Source: Nemertoderma westbladi
Lineage: Eukaryota; Xenacoelomorpha; Nemertodermatida; Nemertodermatidae
Reading direction: 5' to 3'
Assembly: GCA_032718475.1 (NCBI GenBank)
Contig: JAUCBJ010002723.1
Coordinates: 58,974 to 122,973, forward strand
DNA: 64,000 bases
The notes beneath the pieces are model-generated. The model worked only from the letters and a program-made list of their open reading frames with translations. It was not told the origin of the DNA and did no database searches. The stretch's first letter is position 1, and every line of letters starts with the position of its first letter. Shown one piece after another: positions 10,920 through 21,799 of the stretch. A program made the position numbers and the translations under genes.

Positions 10920-12095
10920 ATGGTCTACGACATGTACTGTTAGTACGCTTACACGTTTAGCCCCATCTACATAAGACTGGCTGACAATACTATAGTCACC
11001 ATATCCATCCATACCATATCGTATTAGCTCAATTTCAAATTTAATAAATAGTAGAATCCCTAACCATATCGAACATCGTGATCGCGGTAGCTGAGGATAG
11101 CTTCAGAATTGCACCCCGGAGTGCACCACTGTGTCACCAGTTATCACTTTATGACGAAACCATACTCAATGACAAATTATAGTGAATCTGAAACTTGCAG
11201 ATGTGCTACATCACGATAGGCTGTAACTTTCTGATGCAGGTTTCTAATTAAGCAACCGTATATATTTAAATAAGGTGAGAGAGCGAGTGTTTTTTCATGA
11301 AATTTTTACGGTGCGAGCTACTGCGAAGGAGTGAGACATGCATAGTTTTACCATTTCATTTAGTAAACTGTCTTGGTGTCGTCGCCAAAAACGTTTGAAA
11401 GCTACTAACTCAGTCAATCATTTATGAAATGAAACCATATTTCTATAAGAATTTACAATTTATAGTAAGTTATATTGAGTGCAGCCTCTGCTCCGAAATT
11501 ATGAAAGAAGAGGGTTGCTGAGAAGAGACAGCACGGATCCCCAGCATCCAAGCTTGTAGATTGTAATTGATATGTTTCATGAATTGGGACTACAAATTCT
11601 CTAACTGGCGACACTGGAGATTGATTCGTGAGTCTGAGCCCAGATAAATTATCTACAAGGGGGTCACGTGTTATCCGAGCTCGGAAGGGAAGAATCGTAA
11701 TTGAAAAATTTGAGCCACGTCGATTTTTTGGCCGGATTTCATCTGGAATCAATTTTCTTATTTGTTATTCCATTGCATAATTGTGTAGTTTACAACTTTT
11801 ATTGGTTGAAATTAATTATTTTGTTCAGAATGATTTGGTAATCAATTAAATTTTATATTTTTTTTATTTTCGTAATTTAGTAACTTTTATTTTATTTATC
11901 ATCTTATTACTAAAATACTGTATAAATATAAAAACAATTAAATTTGTTTAATTATAAATAATTATAATATCTTATTATTATTGTCACCGGGGAAACTCAT
12001 TAAGCAGAAATACATTCTCAAAGGCATTTCAGTTCATGTGACTTTTTTTCTACTACACTTATTTTCTCACTTTGTGCCAGTTTGCGTTGTAACTA
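10920..12095. other. Non-coding, probably Helitron body
   Basis: No coding region supported. It precedes the Helitron-type 3' terminus at 12102-12129 and may include the body of that non-autonomous element, but its 5' TC end was not located. Confidence 0.35.
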
Positions 12096-12101
12096 GTAAG
12101 T

Positions 12102-12129
12102 CCGTGGCCGAAGGCCACGGGCTTTCTAG
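12102..12129 (+). mobile_element. Helitron-type 3' terminus (hairpin + CTAG)
   Basis: A perfect 8-bp stem CCGTGGCC-GAA-GGCCACGG is followed five bases later by CTAG and then T. Helitron 3' ends typically show a GC-rich hairpin just upstream of CTRR, with insertion before a T. No target duplication is expected. Confidence 0.6.
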
Positions 12130-12317
12130 TATGATATAAACATGCATTGACATTGATTAAGTGATCTATGCTCTGCTAGATATAATATTGATAAAAAATA
12201 ATAATTGATTAAACATTGAAATATGGATTATCTACAAATATAATTGTGATAATAATTAATTAGTTTTAGTAGTATGTTGGTGCATGGAAATAGAACAGGG
12301 TGGCTCTGCTTAGCTGT

Positions 12318-12540
12318 CAAAAAAAACAAAAAAAACATAAAAAAACAAAAAAAAAACAAAAAAAAACAAAAAAAAAAACAAAAAAAAAACAAAAAAAAAA
12401 ACAAAAAAAAACTAAAAAAACTAAAAAAAACAAAAAAAAAAACAAAAAAACAAAAAAAAAACAAAAAAAAACAAAAAAACAAAAAAAACAAAAAAAAACT
12501 AAAATAAAACAAAAAAAAAACAAAGAAAACACATAAAAAA
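12318..12540. repeat. Low-complexity (A5-8 C)n tract
   Basis: About 220 bp of A-runs separated by single C, occasionally T. The long Lys/Gln/Thr and Phe frames seen through it are artefacts of composition. Confidence 0.9.
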
Positions 12541-12893
12541 ACAGCTGTTCTGGGGCTCTGTTCCTGTATATTAGAGTATTTCAACGTACCTTAGATATCT
12601 GGTGTATCTCTATTATACATCATTTTATAATTTATAATTCCATTTTCAAGGCTATAAGCCAATATTGTACCAGTGGATCTAGCCGTGTTCAAAACAGTTA
12701 GTGTCTATTTTTCGAACCATATTAACTGATCTAGCGACGATGTCCAACAAATTTGTTATCTATAGTCTACTTACCTTTTAATCTGTATGTATTATTATCC
12801 ATTATCCAGTATCCATTATTGTGGCCTATTTTTATACTTTATTTCAATCAATTTTGGAACCCTTGTTTAAATTTAGATTAATTAAATTCGAAG
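12541..12893. other. AT-rich spacer
   Basis: Nothing recognised. The N-terminal helix-turn-helix part of the following transposase is not found here. Confidence 0.4.
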
Positions 12894-13940
12894 ACGAACA
12901 TCTCGGTAATGTATTGTGGGTCTGCAGCTGGAACAATGCTCCCTCCTATGGTGGTATACAAGGCTGCCAATCTGTATGAAGGCTGGACTGAAGGTGGGCC
13001 TCCTGGGACTGCTTTTGTGACATCAGAAAGTGGGTGGTTCAACTCGCGAATGTTCGAGATGTTGTTTGAAAAGGTTTTCCTGCCACACGTAACAACATTA
13101 TCTGGTCCTAAATTGCTCCTGGGTGACAATTTTTCCTCACATTTTAATCCTCGGGTGGTCAAGTTGGCAGAGGATAATGATATAAAGTTCGTAATGCTGC
13201 CACCAAATGCCACAAATCTGATCCAGCCTCTCGATGTGGCAGTATTTGGTCCGATGAAGAGGGCATGGAGAGAGACTTTGCGATCCTGGAGGAGAGAGAG
13301 TAGGAAGCGTGGACCCTTTCCCAAGGAGCACTTTCCAACCATGCGTGGGCGACTTTGTGGTGCGACAGTGGGTAACATGAGCAAAAACCTCAGATCAGGC
13401 TTCAAGGCCTGTGGCATTCACCCACTGGATGAGAATGAGGTCCAGAAGAAGCTTCCACAAACGAAACTGAGGCTGTGACTTCGACAGCAGAAAGTTCAAC
13501 TGGTATACTCAATGACACCCTTATTGGGCTGCTCAGGGAGAATTGCGGAACTGACAGTCAAACATGCAAGAGGGGCAAGAAGATGCCTCGAGTGGTTGTA
13601 GGCAGAGCCCTTACACAGGAAGCCTTGACTAAAGAGCCACCAGTGAAGAAGAACAAGAAGTCAAGTAGAACATCAACTGCTGCGGTTCTCATAGACACGT
13701 TAGCTGCCTCCTCATCAACGTCTGTGATGTCTGCCTTGGCATCAACTTATGTGGCGTCTGCCTCGACATCAACGTCTGTCTCAACATCAACTTCTGTGAC
13801 AACCTCTGACGCGACATCTATTGTTGTGGACACCGCTGCAGCTTTAACAACAATCGCAAGGTCATTTAGAAAGGCACCAGTATCCTCGGAGATTGTGGAG
13901 GTCAACATGAATTTATGTGCATCATGTCTTCAGATACTAC
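12894..13940 (+). pseudogene. pogo/Tigger-type DDE_1 transposase, N-truncated and frameshifted
   Basis: From 12909 the frame shows the DDE_1 fold of pogo/Tigger/jerky-type transposases. There is a GTMLPPMVVYK strand, the second catalytic Asp at D73 in LLLGDNFSSH, and the third at D109 in NLIQPLDVAVFGPMK (35 residues between them). A basic KRAWRE...RRES region and the GF..CGIHPL block follow. The first catalytic Asp and the CENP-B-like HTH domains are missing. The frame stops at 13476-13478 and continues at 13475 in another phase with a Lys-rich (KKNKKSS) and Ser/Thr-rich tail, so a frameshift is present. The tail is interrupted near 13940 by LINE copy 2. Whether 12894 follows a splice acceptor is unclear. 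The enzyme would cut and paste DNA between TA dinucleotides; this copy is dead. Confidence 0.75.
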
Positions 13941-14917
13941 TACTACTACTACGATCGGCATGCTGCATTGCAGCTGCATTTTTAAGAATGCTGTGCCGGC
14001 TTATCGACAAAATCGCACCACCACAACTCCCTATCACCCATGACATTTGCTAGATCATCCGCATCTTCAAGGCCAGTGTCCTTTAAGATGCGTCTCAAGA
14101 AAGTCATGGGTTGTCCACCATGCTTATTCACTCCATGAGGCTGCCAAAGTACAAGATTATGCACTGGCTGGTCCTCACGGCGAAAGCAATGTCCTGCAAA
14201 GCGGAGCCGATTTTGTTCTAGTGTCAAGCTTGGGGGAACCAATGAGACACCTCCAATGTTATATAGTGTCTGGTTGGAGATGTGTGCATTGAACTTGACA
14301 CAATGAACCCGGCGTAGCATTCTTGTGAATGTGCCATCCAGAGATTTGGTGTCCTCAGCAGTTAGAGCCCAGCATGGACTCCCATAGAGGAGTACTGGAA
14401 CTACTGCTGCTCTAAATAACCGGACCTTAAGTTTCCGATTAATTCTCGGTGACTTCCAAATCCTGGAAAGCCTATTCAAGGCTGCCCATGCCTTTCCCTT
14501 ACGTATTCGAAGGTCCTCACCTGACTTCCGGATCCATGATCCCAGGTAACAGAAGTCATCCACATGCTCAAGCATACCATCTTTTGAGCTTATGCTCATC
14601 CGATCAGAGACTTGCTGAGAACTTTCAAAGTCAACTGTCAAAATTTTGGTCTTTCTGGAGTTAATAAAAAGACCAACACTAGAAGCAGCATGTTCTAATG
14701 AGCTGAGGAGCTGTTGGGCTCCCTCTAGTGATTCTGAGAGTACTCCTACGTCATCAGCAAAGTCTAGATCAGTTAGGTACTTGGCAGGATTTCCTCGACT
14801 TCTGGAGCCAGTAGGTGAAGTTATCATCACCCCATCATCATTATGATGATCTAAGGACATGCGTAGAACATAGTCAACAACAATTATGAACAAGAATGGT
14901 GCAAGTGTGTCTCCCGG
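13941..14917 (-). pseudogene. LINE copy 2: longest non-LTR reverse transcriptase fragment
   Basis: An open minus-strand frame of 334 codons (13982-14986) contains the RT core. GDTLAPFLF and the following hydrophobic DYVLR segment precede the catalytic box DFADD. Then come the FLINSRKTKIL and DFCYLGSWI thumb motifs, CWALTAED, and a C-terminal GHCFRREDQP region. The first about 20 codons of the frame (from 14986 to about 14917) are not LINE but flanking DNA, so the copy is 5'-truncated within the RT palm. No endonuclease domain remains. The 3' end carries a (TAG)n tail, seen as ACTACTACTACTAC at 13942-13960. The short trinucleotide tail and C-terminus suggest an RTE-like or related clade; this is inferred. 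Confidence 0.85.
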
Positions 14918-14971
14918 CACTACTATGTCTTGTACACACCCCCCCCCACTTTTGTTATAGAACATATTTAT

Positions 14972-15045
14972 TGTTCTAGAACACATTTATTATGTTCTAG
15001 AACAAAATTTATTTTGATAAAAAAAAATATTATTGTTCTAGAACA
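14972..15045. repeat. Three copies of palindrome TGTTCTAGAACA at left Merlin end
   Basis: Perfect 12-bp palindromes at 14972-14983, 14993-15004 and 15034-15045. A fourth occurs at 34691-34702 beyond the inserted retroelement. Their position at both ends of the Merlin element suggests subterminal transposase-binding sites. Confidence 0.7.
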
Positions 15046-15196
15046 AATTTTTTTTCTAGAATTTATTTTTATTTTTCCAGTTTCTATAGTAATTATATAT
15101 TTCGAGAATATTTATGGAGGGATACATTTTCTTAATATTTAAAAATGTTATAGAAATAGTTATACTGTTGTAGCTACATCATATTTAGTTTTAGTT

Positions 15197-16231
15197 ATGA
15201 GTGAAATTAATAAAAAAAGACATGTCAGCAAAAGAGCATCGTTTGCCAACCCCAATATTGAGGAAATATCTTATCATCTGAGAACAGAACTGAGCGCAAT
15301 TGAGTTTGCTCAGGAACTAGGGTTGATGCCAGTAAACAATGAGAATGTATTAAAGATATGTCAAGTAGAAGGGTGTGAAAGTCCAATGAACCTCAGAATT
15401 ATGGCTCGTACGAATCAGCCAGAGAGACTAATCTGGAGATGCAAGGGGAAGGGGAAGCATTACGTTTCTGCACGCACCGGCACCTGGTTTAAGGGGCATT
15501 TGCTTGTAAAGCAAATAATATGGATAGAGTATCTTTTTACAGCAGACATTACCTTCGCAAATACCCATCGCCTTATGGGAGGAATAATAGGTACCTGCGA
15601 CGAAGTGGTTGCCTATTGGCACAACTATACTAGGGAGTTGTTCTATGAAGACATGATGACGTCACCACTAATGGGAGGACCAGGAGAATCAGTCCAGATT
15701 GGTGAATCTCTATTTCGTGGGAGGAGAAAGTATAATAGGGGAAGAAAGCTTGAAGGGGACTACGGTTTGTCAAAAGGTTCCCAAGCGAACTATGGCAAGC
15801 GCATCGATGGGCCATGGATCTTTGGCATTGCATGGCAACGCAACGATAAAGTTGTAGACACTCGTCTATTCGTAGTAAAGAGACGGGACATGAGGACCTT
15901 ACGTCCCATTGTGGAGAGTAATGTGAAAGGAGGGTCAGTCATATATAGTGACGAGTGGGGGCATACTGCGGGAAAACTATAGGCATTCGTGGGAGTAGAG
16001 GTCCGTGGAGAGCAGTAGATGGAAGCGGTCAGTACAAACACAAAACGATTAACCATAGCAAGAGGGGAGCAGGGAGGTTTTACGATAAGAAAACAGGAGC
16101 AAACACCCAAAGGATAGAGAGTATCTGGAAACAGGCAAAGCAATTAATTATACGCAAACGAAGAGGTACAAAGATGCTGGCACACCACTTGGCAGAATAC
16201 AGATGGCGTTTACTACATAAAGAATCACCAT
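15197..16231 (+). pseudogene. Merlin (IS1595/ISXO2-like) transposase, split by BEL insertion
   Basis: The frame from ATG 15197 encodes an ISXO2-like transposase. It has an N-terminal Cys/His region (CQVEGCE...WRCKGKGKHY) and VQIGESLFRGRRKYNRGR, where the first catalytic acid is normally the Asp in IDES; here it is G169. The strand WIFGIAW follows, then SDEW with D252. The frame then shifts at about 15956-15960 and continues at 15955-16236 through INHSKRGAG and GANTQRIESIW, with the third catalytic Glu at 16117-16119. The reading runs into the 5' LTR of the retroelement. The original C-terminus resumes across the ACCAT target duplication at 34612 as FLDLIKLIRQKYK with a stop at 34651-34653. 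Merlin elements are animal cut-and-paste transposons. Three lesions (G169, frameshift, insertion) make it inactive. Confidence 0.85.
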
Positions 16232-16630
16232 TATAGAATTATATTCTCATAAATACCGTGGATTTTCAAAATTTTATTTTGTTCGAATTAACTTTCTATA
16301 AAGATTACATTAAGTCCTCATTTGCATTTACTATATCTATTTGTATAACATTGGAAATTCGTTAGCGTTGGAAATTCGTGTAGTAGGTATCGAGTTCGAA
16401 TCCTAGTAAGTGTGAATTATTTTTTGTGCTGAGTTTCAACTCATTTAAATTAACCGCTACGAATTAAATTGCATTTGCTCAAGTTGATTAACCAATAAGA
16501 TTGCAGTTATTAGATAATAACCAATGTCGTGCAAGATACGTGTTCGCTGGACCAATGATTATCTTTAAAAACCTAGTAGAACCCATAGAACAATCTAGAT
16601 TTATCTCGATTGATTGCAGCACAAATTTGC

Positions 16631-16638
16631 TATAAAAG
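16631..16638 (+). promoter_or_regulatory. LTR TATA box
   Basis: TATAAAAG, a consensus TATA box, conserved in the 3' LTR at 33492-33499. Transcription should start about 30 bp downstream, near TTCATTAG. Confidence 0.65.
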
Positions 16639-16780
16639 GTGCGATTTTGTTCATTAGTTATCTATCTTATCTTAGCATTATTCACTTCTATATCACATTA
16701 TACATTAGTATTATATTAGTATTAGTATTAGATAGTGACGTTATTTCACTCTTGTTACGTTTATTGTATATTAGTTTTGT

Positions 16781-16786
16781 AATAAA
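16781..16786 (+). promoter_or_regulatory. LTR polyadenylation signal
   Basis: AATAAA about 150 bp after the TATA box, conserved at 33642-33647 in the 3' LTR where it would end the genomic transcript. This sets a short R region and a long U5. Confidence 0.55.
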
Positions 16787-18133
16787 AGTTAGAAATACTT
16801 GTTACATCTGTTTTACTATGCTTCACCACGGTGAACCCAACTGAGGGACAGATGGCTGGCTAGACAGCGGACCGCGGCAATAGACGGGAACATCGGAGGA
16901 ATGTAGGAAGGAGACAACCCGCAATATCCATTCTTAGTTATTCGCCCATCGCCTGAAAGGTTAGACAGCGTTCGATGCCTTGCTACCTAAGTGTAAGACC
17001 TAAGATCGAAGGTAGAGGTAGTGACACGCTGTGTGCTAAAAAATTCCATCTAGGGACTGTACTGTCTTAATTCAGAGAAAAACCCGCAGTAGACCTTCAC
17101 ATTCCTACGGGGGGAGGAGGAGATCAGGCAGAACGATACTAGTACACAGATAGGACGCAGGCACACCAGTACAAGGCATACACATTGGTAGGGTGCAGCA
17201 AACTGTACGCCTAACTCTTGCTAAGTATAGGTGCGTCGGTGGCTGTTTGTAGTACAACGGTGTCCATTTGCGTTAGAACTTGTAGGCCAGGAAGGGTTAC
17301 TGTGTTTTACCTGAATTAGGATTGTACCGTTCAGGCGGTAGGGCAGTTTATTACTAGGCGCAAAATAAATTGAGGCTATTAGGGATACTAACATCTACCG
17401 TGTCCCCACCGACATTCTGTTAGGAAGTTGCCGTGCCCACCTAGGCAACCAAAATTCTAGATAGGACGCCAGGCTAGCTATTTGTAACTGTACGCCTACT
17501 GTAGTAAACTAACACATTTCTTCTTAGTATTAGGGACCTGGTAAATTAAATTGCCGAATTCTGGGCGTAGTATTAACCTTATGCCTGAATTTGAGTCCTG
17601 GAAATACACAAAAGGGGAAGGAGCCTTATCATTCGTGAGTATTGGACCTACAAGCTACAAAATTAGAATATTTGTAAAATGTACACCGGACCCAGTAATT
17701 ATATATGTGAAGGATCTAAAACCGATTTTGACCGTTAGAATCAAGACACACGCGCGTTAGAAATTATTTACACCTCAAAATATATAAAATAATTTTTGTC
17801 CGTACTGCGCTTTGCCCGCTAGTTAGACATTTCTGCACCTAGCTAGCGTCTCTCTATCCCAACCATATAAATCACACCGCGGCAAAGTATACGAGCGCCT
17901 TAGTCCGTCAGTGAGTCAGCCTGATTTTAGGATTCGCTGCGCGGGATTTTGTTTTATCGAAGTTTGTCCGTTCGTAGACTGTTTTCTGCCTCACCGGTTA
18001 TAAGAGACCGATACTGCAATATATATTCGCTTACTTAGAGTTTACTGTTTTGGTGAGAAGGTCGGATTATGTTTTGATTCACAAACTTTACAGTAGGATA
18101 TTGCAGGGTATTTTGTTACTGTCTCTTCAAATA

Positions 18134-18942
18134 GTAGGAATGTGTTTTACTGAACTACGGTTCAGTAGGACTAAAGTTATTTGAAAATTTTGTATTTTGA
18201 GGTAAAAAATTTGTATTTGATTGGCTAAGTGCTAATTTTTGAAATAAAAATTTTGATGAACCGCGTGTAAAATATTTGGAATTGAATACCGGTGTTTAAA
18301 AGGGTTTAAATACCATATTGTACCAGTACAAAATTTTCGTAAAAGTAAAACCTAACTCTTTTGTTTTTCAGGATTCAGAGCTCATTTCTAGACTGTAACG
18401 AGAGCAAGACCGTGTTTAGCAAGTTTGGGAGATAGATAACTCAACAACTTTGGTTGGGAAAATCGCACTTCGTCCGCAACGCTGGAAACGGAAAGGTTCA
18501 CATCCGGTTTGTATCTGGGAATCTGTTTTTCTGGAGAATCATTGGAGGGGGTGAGTTCAAAAGGTTGCATAAATCAGTTAGGCATTACCGTATATTAGTT
18601 AAAATTATTGTGGGTTCCACTGTCTCAAGTATTTATGCATTCCGTACGATTTCTTTGTTTATTGCTGAATTAGTCCGTTAATTATTTGTATAATCTACTT
18701 TTGATAACGTATATCGTTATCCGATTTATTTGTTGTAAAATTGGCCGCTAGGCTAATTTTATTATATACTTACTCCATGACATTTATTTGCTGTAAAATT
18801 GGCCGCTAGGCTAATTTTATCCATCTGCTATAAAATCGGCCGGTAGGCTAATTTTATATGACTGTAATTAATACCGTTTAGATATAAAATACGGTAAGTT
18901 TGATACATTGACACTCACTTTACTTGACTTACAACTGCCGAA
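18134..18942 (+). other. Retroelement 5' leader with three stem-loops
   Basis: A non-coding leader lies between the 5' LTR and gag. At 18737-18760, 18795-18818 and 18832-18855 lie three near-identical hairpins. The first two are AAAATTGGCC-GCTA-GGCTAATTTT, with a 10-bp stem and one G-U pair; the third has one mismatch. Repeated leader stem-loops are typical packaging or dimerisation signals in retroelements, which is inferred here. No primer-binding site was assigned. Confidence 0.6.
18893..18899 (+). promoter_or_regulatory. Candidate splice donor G|GTAAGT in leader
   Basis: GGTAAGT follows the leader hairpins and lies 44 bp before the gag ATG. It could pair with the acceptor at 28302-28303 upstream of the third ORF to make a subgenomic mRNA, as retroviral env is made. 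Confidence 0.4.
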
Positions 18943-19611
18943 ATGAGTGACAAACAGGATCATACGAAGAATACACCTACCGACTATGACTCATGTGACG
19001 CGGATAAGTCAGAAGCGGAAGAACCACAGGGGAAGACTCGCGAGCCTACTGAACCTACACCGTGCGCGTCACCAGTACATCCAACGGGAGTACCGGATGC
19101 CGTAGTACGAGGCGACGGCAGGACTGAGGATTTTCTAACAGTCCCGCAACCTAGACATAGAGAAACGGACATGGTAAGTTCAGTAGGAAGCCAGGAGAGC
19201 GTGGTTAGAAGCGTCGGAGGATACATGGCGCATATTACCAGGAGTATTGGAGAAGGCCAACGCATATTAGACGAGTTGACCGCTCCGATGTCTCGGTTCG
19301 AGTTCTACACCCTACAGGTTAGAGTACAGAGTAAAGTACATAAGTCCGTAGATAATCTAATTGGTCTACAAGATCTAGCTAGACAGAGACAGGATATGGA
19401 CACACAGTTTAGAATCCTCGAGAAATTAATGATCGCTAGGGAGAAACTGATTCAGTTTAAGACGACCGTTAGACAGATACAACAGGAACAAGCAGACCAG
19501 TTATTAGGTGAGTTGGTTTCTGACGAGTTATTGCAGCCCGAGGAAGAACAGGAACTGTACAGACTGGATGGACAATTGAAACATCTGACAGATCACTTAC
19601 GGCGGCGATGA
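18943..19611 (+). CDS. gag, N-terminal part
   Basis: 222 codons from ATG 18943. The first third is polar and acidic (DSCDADKSEAEE) and Pro-rich; the rest is helical with coiled-coil character (RQRQDMDTQFRILEKLMIAREKL). It is the first ORF after the leader, in the position of BEL/Pao gag. The frame ends at TGA 19609-19611, and the next gag part opens in another phase from about 19700, so a frameshift or decay separates them. It contains one copy of the dispersed motif at 19031. Confidence 0.65.
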   Translation: MSDKQDHTKNTPTDYDSCDADKSEAEEPQGKTREPTEPTPCASPVHPTGVPDAVVRGDGRTEDFLTVPQPRHRETDMVSSVGSQESVVRSVGGYMAHITRSIGEGQRILDELTAPMSRFEFYTLQVRVQSKVHKSVDNLIGLQDLARQRQDMDTQFRILEKLMIAREKLIQFKTTVRQIQQEQADQLLGELVSDELLQPEEEQELYRLDGQLKHLTDHLRRR

Positions 19612-19699
19612 CGTCGGCGATTAGGAAACTGTGCCGGAATATACGAAGGAAACTTCACCCGTATAAATCGAACCGGCACCGGGAATACTGGATCAATCA

Positions 19700-21799
19700 T
19701 TGGTGAGTATTCGTAGCGAAATTGGCGAGGTAAGTATAGTGACGTCAGAGATTTCTCGACAGCAACAACAGTACTACAGACAACAACGAGAAATTGAGGA
19801 ACAAACTCAATTATTAACTGTACAAGCAGCTGTAGAGGAAGAGAAACTACGCGTCGCAAATGTCGCGAGGATTTCTCATTTACAAGAAGCAGCCGAACTG
19901 GAAGCGGCTGAGATGGAAAGGTTAGAGTTAGAAATAGCACGGCGAACAGCGGCAGCTGAGTTAGCGCAACGAGCGGCAGCAGCTGAGTTGGAACGACAAG
20001 CGGCAGCAGCTGAGTTGGAACGACGAGCAGCAGCAGCTGAGTTGGAGCGATGATCAGCAGAGTGGGAAGAACTCAAGCGAGTTTCGGAAGCGAGAGCTGA
20101 GTTGAAAAAACAACAGATAAAGGATCAATCAGCTATACGAGTAGTGGAGTTCGAGGCGCAACAACAACATACGGAACAACGCGAGAAGGAAGTTAAACTT
20201 CATTTCGAACTCGAAAAGAAGGCGAGGGAATTAGCCAACGCTAAGGAAGATCTGGATCTACAAGCCCGCGATCGATCGATGAGATCTCGAGACGGACACG
20301 ATCTAGACCGGATAGAGGTAAGACATCGTCAAATTCAGGAACGAATGAAGGAAGGAAGCGTAGGAGCACCTGAGCGAGAACGGGAATTGGTTAAAGACTT
20401 ATGTCAACGATTTCCTCAAGTAACTCCGATGTTCGCACCAATTACGAATAAAGGACCTGTTTTGATTGCTGGTAGTAGCAGTATATCTCCTATACACGAT
20501 GCAACGGAACACAGGTATGTTATTCCGGACAAGTTTGTACCGCCAAGAGCAACGTCATCGCCTATTCCGAGAGTCAAGGTAAGTAATCCGCCAATAACGG
20601 ATCGTAGTAGTTTGTTAGTCGGACCTACATTAATGACGACTAAACAGGTGAGTCAACCTTCGACACCTAAACCTGTGACACACTACGCAAACCCAATCGT
20701 ATTCAGGCCTTCAAGGCCGTTAGACTCAAACGCCATACGACCACAAATTCAGTTTACATCACAATCTACGACTTCGAGGAAGACCTGCGAGCCTACCGAA
20801 CAACGGAGACCAGTGGATACGCGACCGCTTAATCAGTTTACATCGCAATCTATGACTTCGAGGAAGACCTGCGAGCCCACCGAGCAACGGAGACCAGTGG
20901 ATACGCGACCGCTTAATCAGTTTACATCGCAATCTACGACTTCGAGGAAGACCTGTGAGCCTACCGAACAACGGAAACCAGTAGACGATGTTTCTAAACG
21001 GAATGTTAGAATTCGGACAACCCAACGGACGCGAGCACGTCGGCCACCGTATCCAGGTGATAGTAGTACTTCAAGCGAATCGGATTACCCGGAACGCGAG
21101 GTGTTTAGAACAGGAGCGGCCGATGAATGCAAACGCGAGCATTCAACTAATTCCTTTATAGACAATCCTCCACAAAATACACCAACACAGAAAGCGTTAC
21201 AACCAACGGACGCGATCAGTACACAACAATTCGCCGACATTTTGCGACCAGTTGTTAACAAGTTGGCCCAGATCGAGGAACGCTTAGAGGAAGTTCAAAC
21301 CGATAGTTCGAGAAATACCGAATTCGAACACAATAGAAACCCGAAGGATCCGCAAAGAGCGATACCTTCAAGAAACACCTCGTATCAAAGAAAAGCGCCA
21401 AGACGGGAGAACATCAACTCGATTGCCACCCAAGGACGCGAAACTTTGAACGTAGCCGAGGAGATAGCTAAATTTGCAGCCAGACAAGGACTACAGGTGC
21501 AACAACCACCTAAGTTTTCCGGTAACTCCAAACATTGGCACACATTCGTAGACTACATCGAATCTCAAATTGCTGCATGCGCTTTTACATCAAGGGAAAA
21601 GTTTAACTACCTGCTTCAAACATTGATGGGAGAACCCAAACGTTTAGCAGAGACTTTCGTTGGTGTACCAGATGCGTTCGAGTTAGCATACGATCGCTTA
21701 ACTTCAATCTACGGAGGTACAGTCAGCATGGCCAAGTCAGTGATAGAGGAACTCTGTAAGGGGGGGGGGGGGCTATTACTAAACCCGTCGACTTACTAA
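19700..21799 (+). pseudogene. gag, central part with in-frame stop and G-run frameshift
   Basis: One frame runs through both open stretches (19700-20053 and 20102-21799), broken by a TGA at 20051-20053. The first stretch is a long coiled coil with AAAELER repeats. The second has more coiled coil and then an 84-bp (28-residue) tandem repeat, three copies at 20750-20995, in which RKTCEPTEQ recurs. At the end is the Pao-type gag domain (DUF1759-like) around KFSGNSKHWHTFVDYIESQI and FNYLLQTLMG. A 13-base G-run at 21760-21772 shifts the frame, and the natural continuation is in the next phase from about 21773. Three copies of the dispersed motif lie in the 84-bp repeats. Confidence 0.75.

Larger units (their letters stand above)
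16232..18133 (+). repeat. 5' LTR, 1902 bp
   Basis: It starts TATAGAATTATATTC and ends CTCTTCAAATA, like the copy at 33074-34607. It contains about 160 bp (about 16948-17106) and about 220 bp (about 17727-17948) that are missing from the 3' LTR, and lacks the tRNA-like A box present there. Short frames inside it (for example 16614-16844) are not genes. Confidence 0.92.

Noticed and set aside
12274-12536. Lys/Gln/Asn-rich and Phe-rich ORFs
   Set aside because: Products of an (A5-8 C)n low-complexity tract.
16614-17760. LTR-internal ORFs of 76 and 69 codons, also present in the 3' LTR
   Set aside because: They lie over the TATA/R/U5 region and are conserved only because LTRs are copies.
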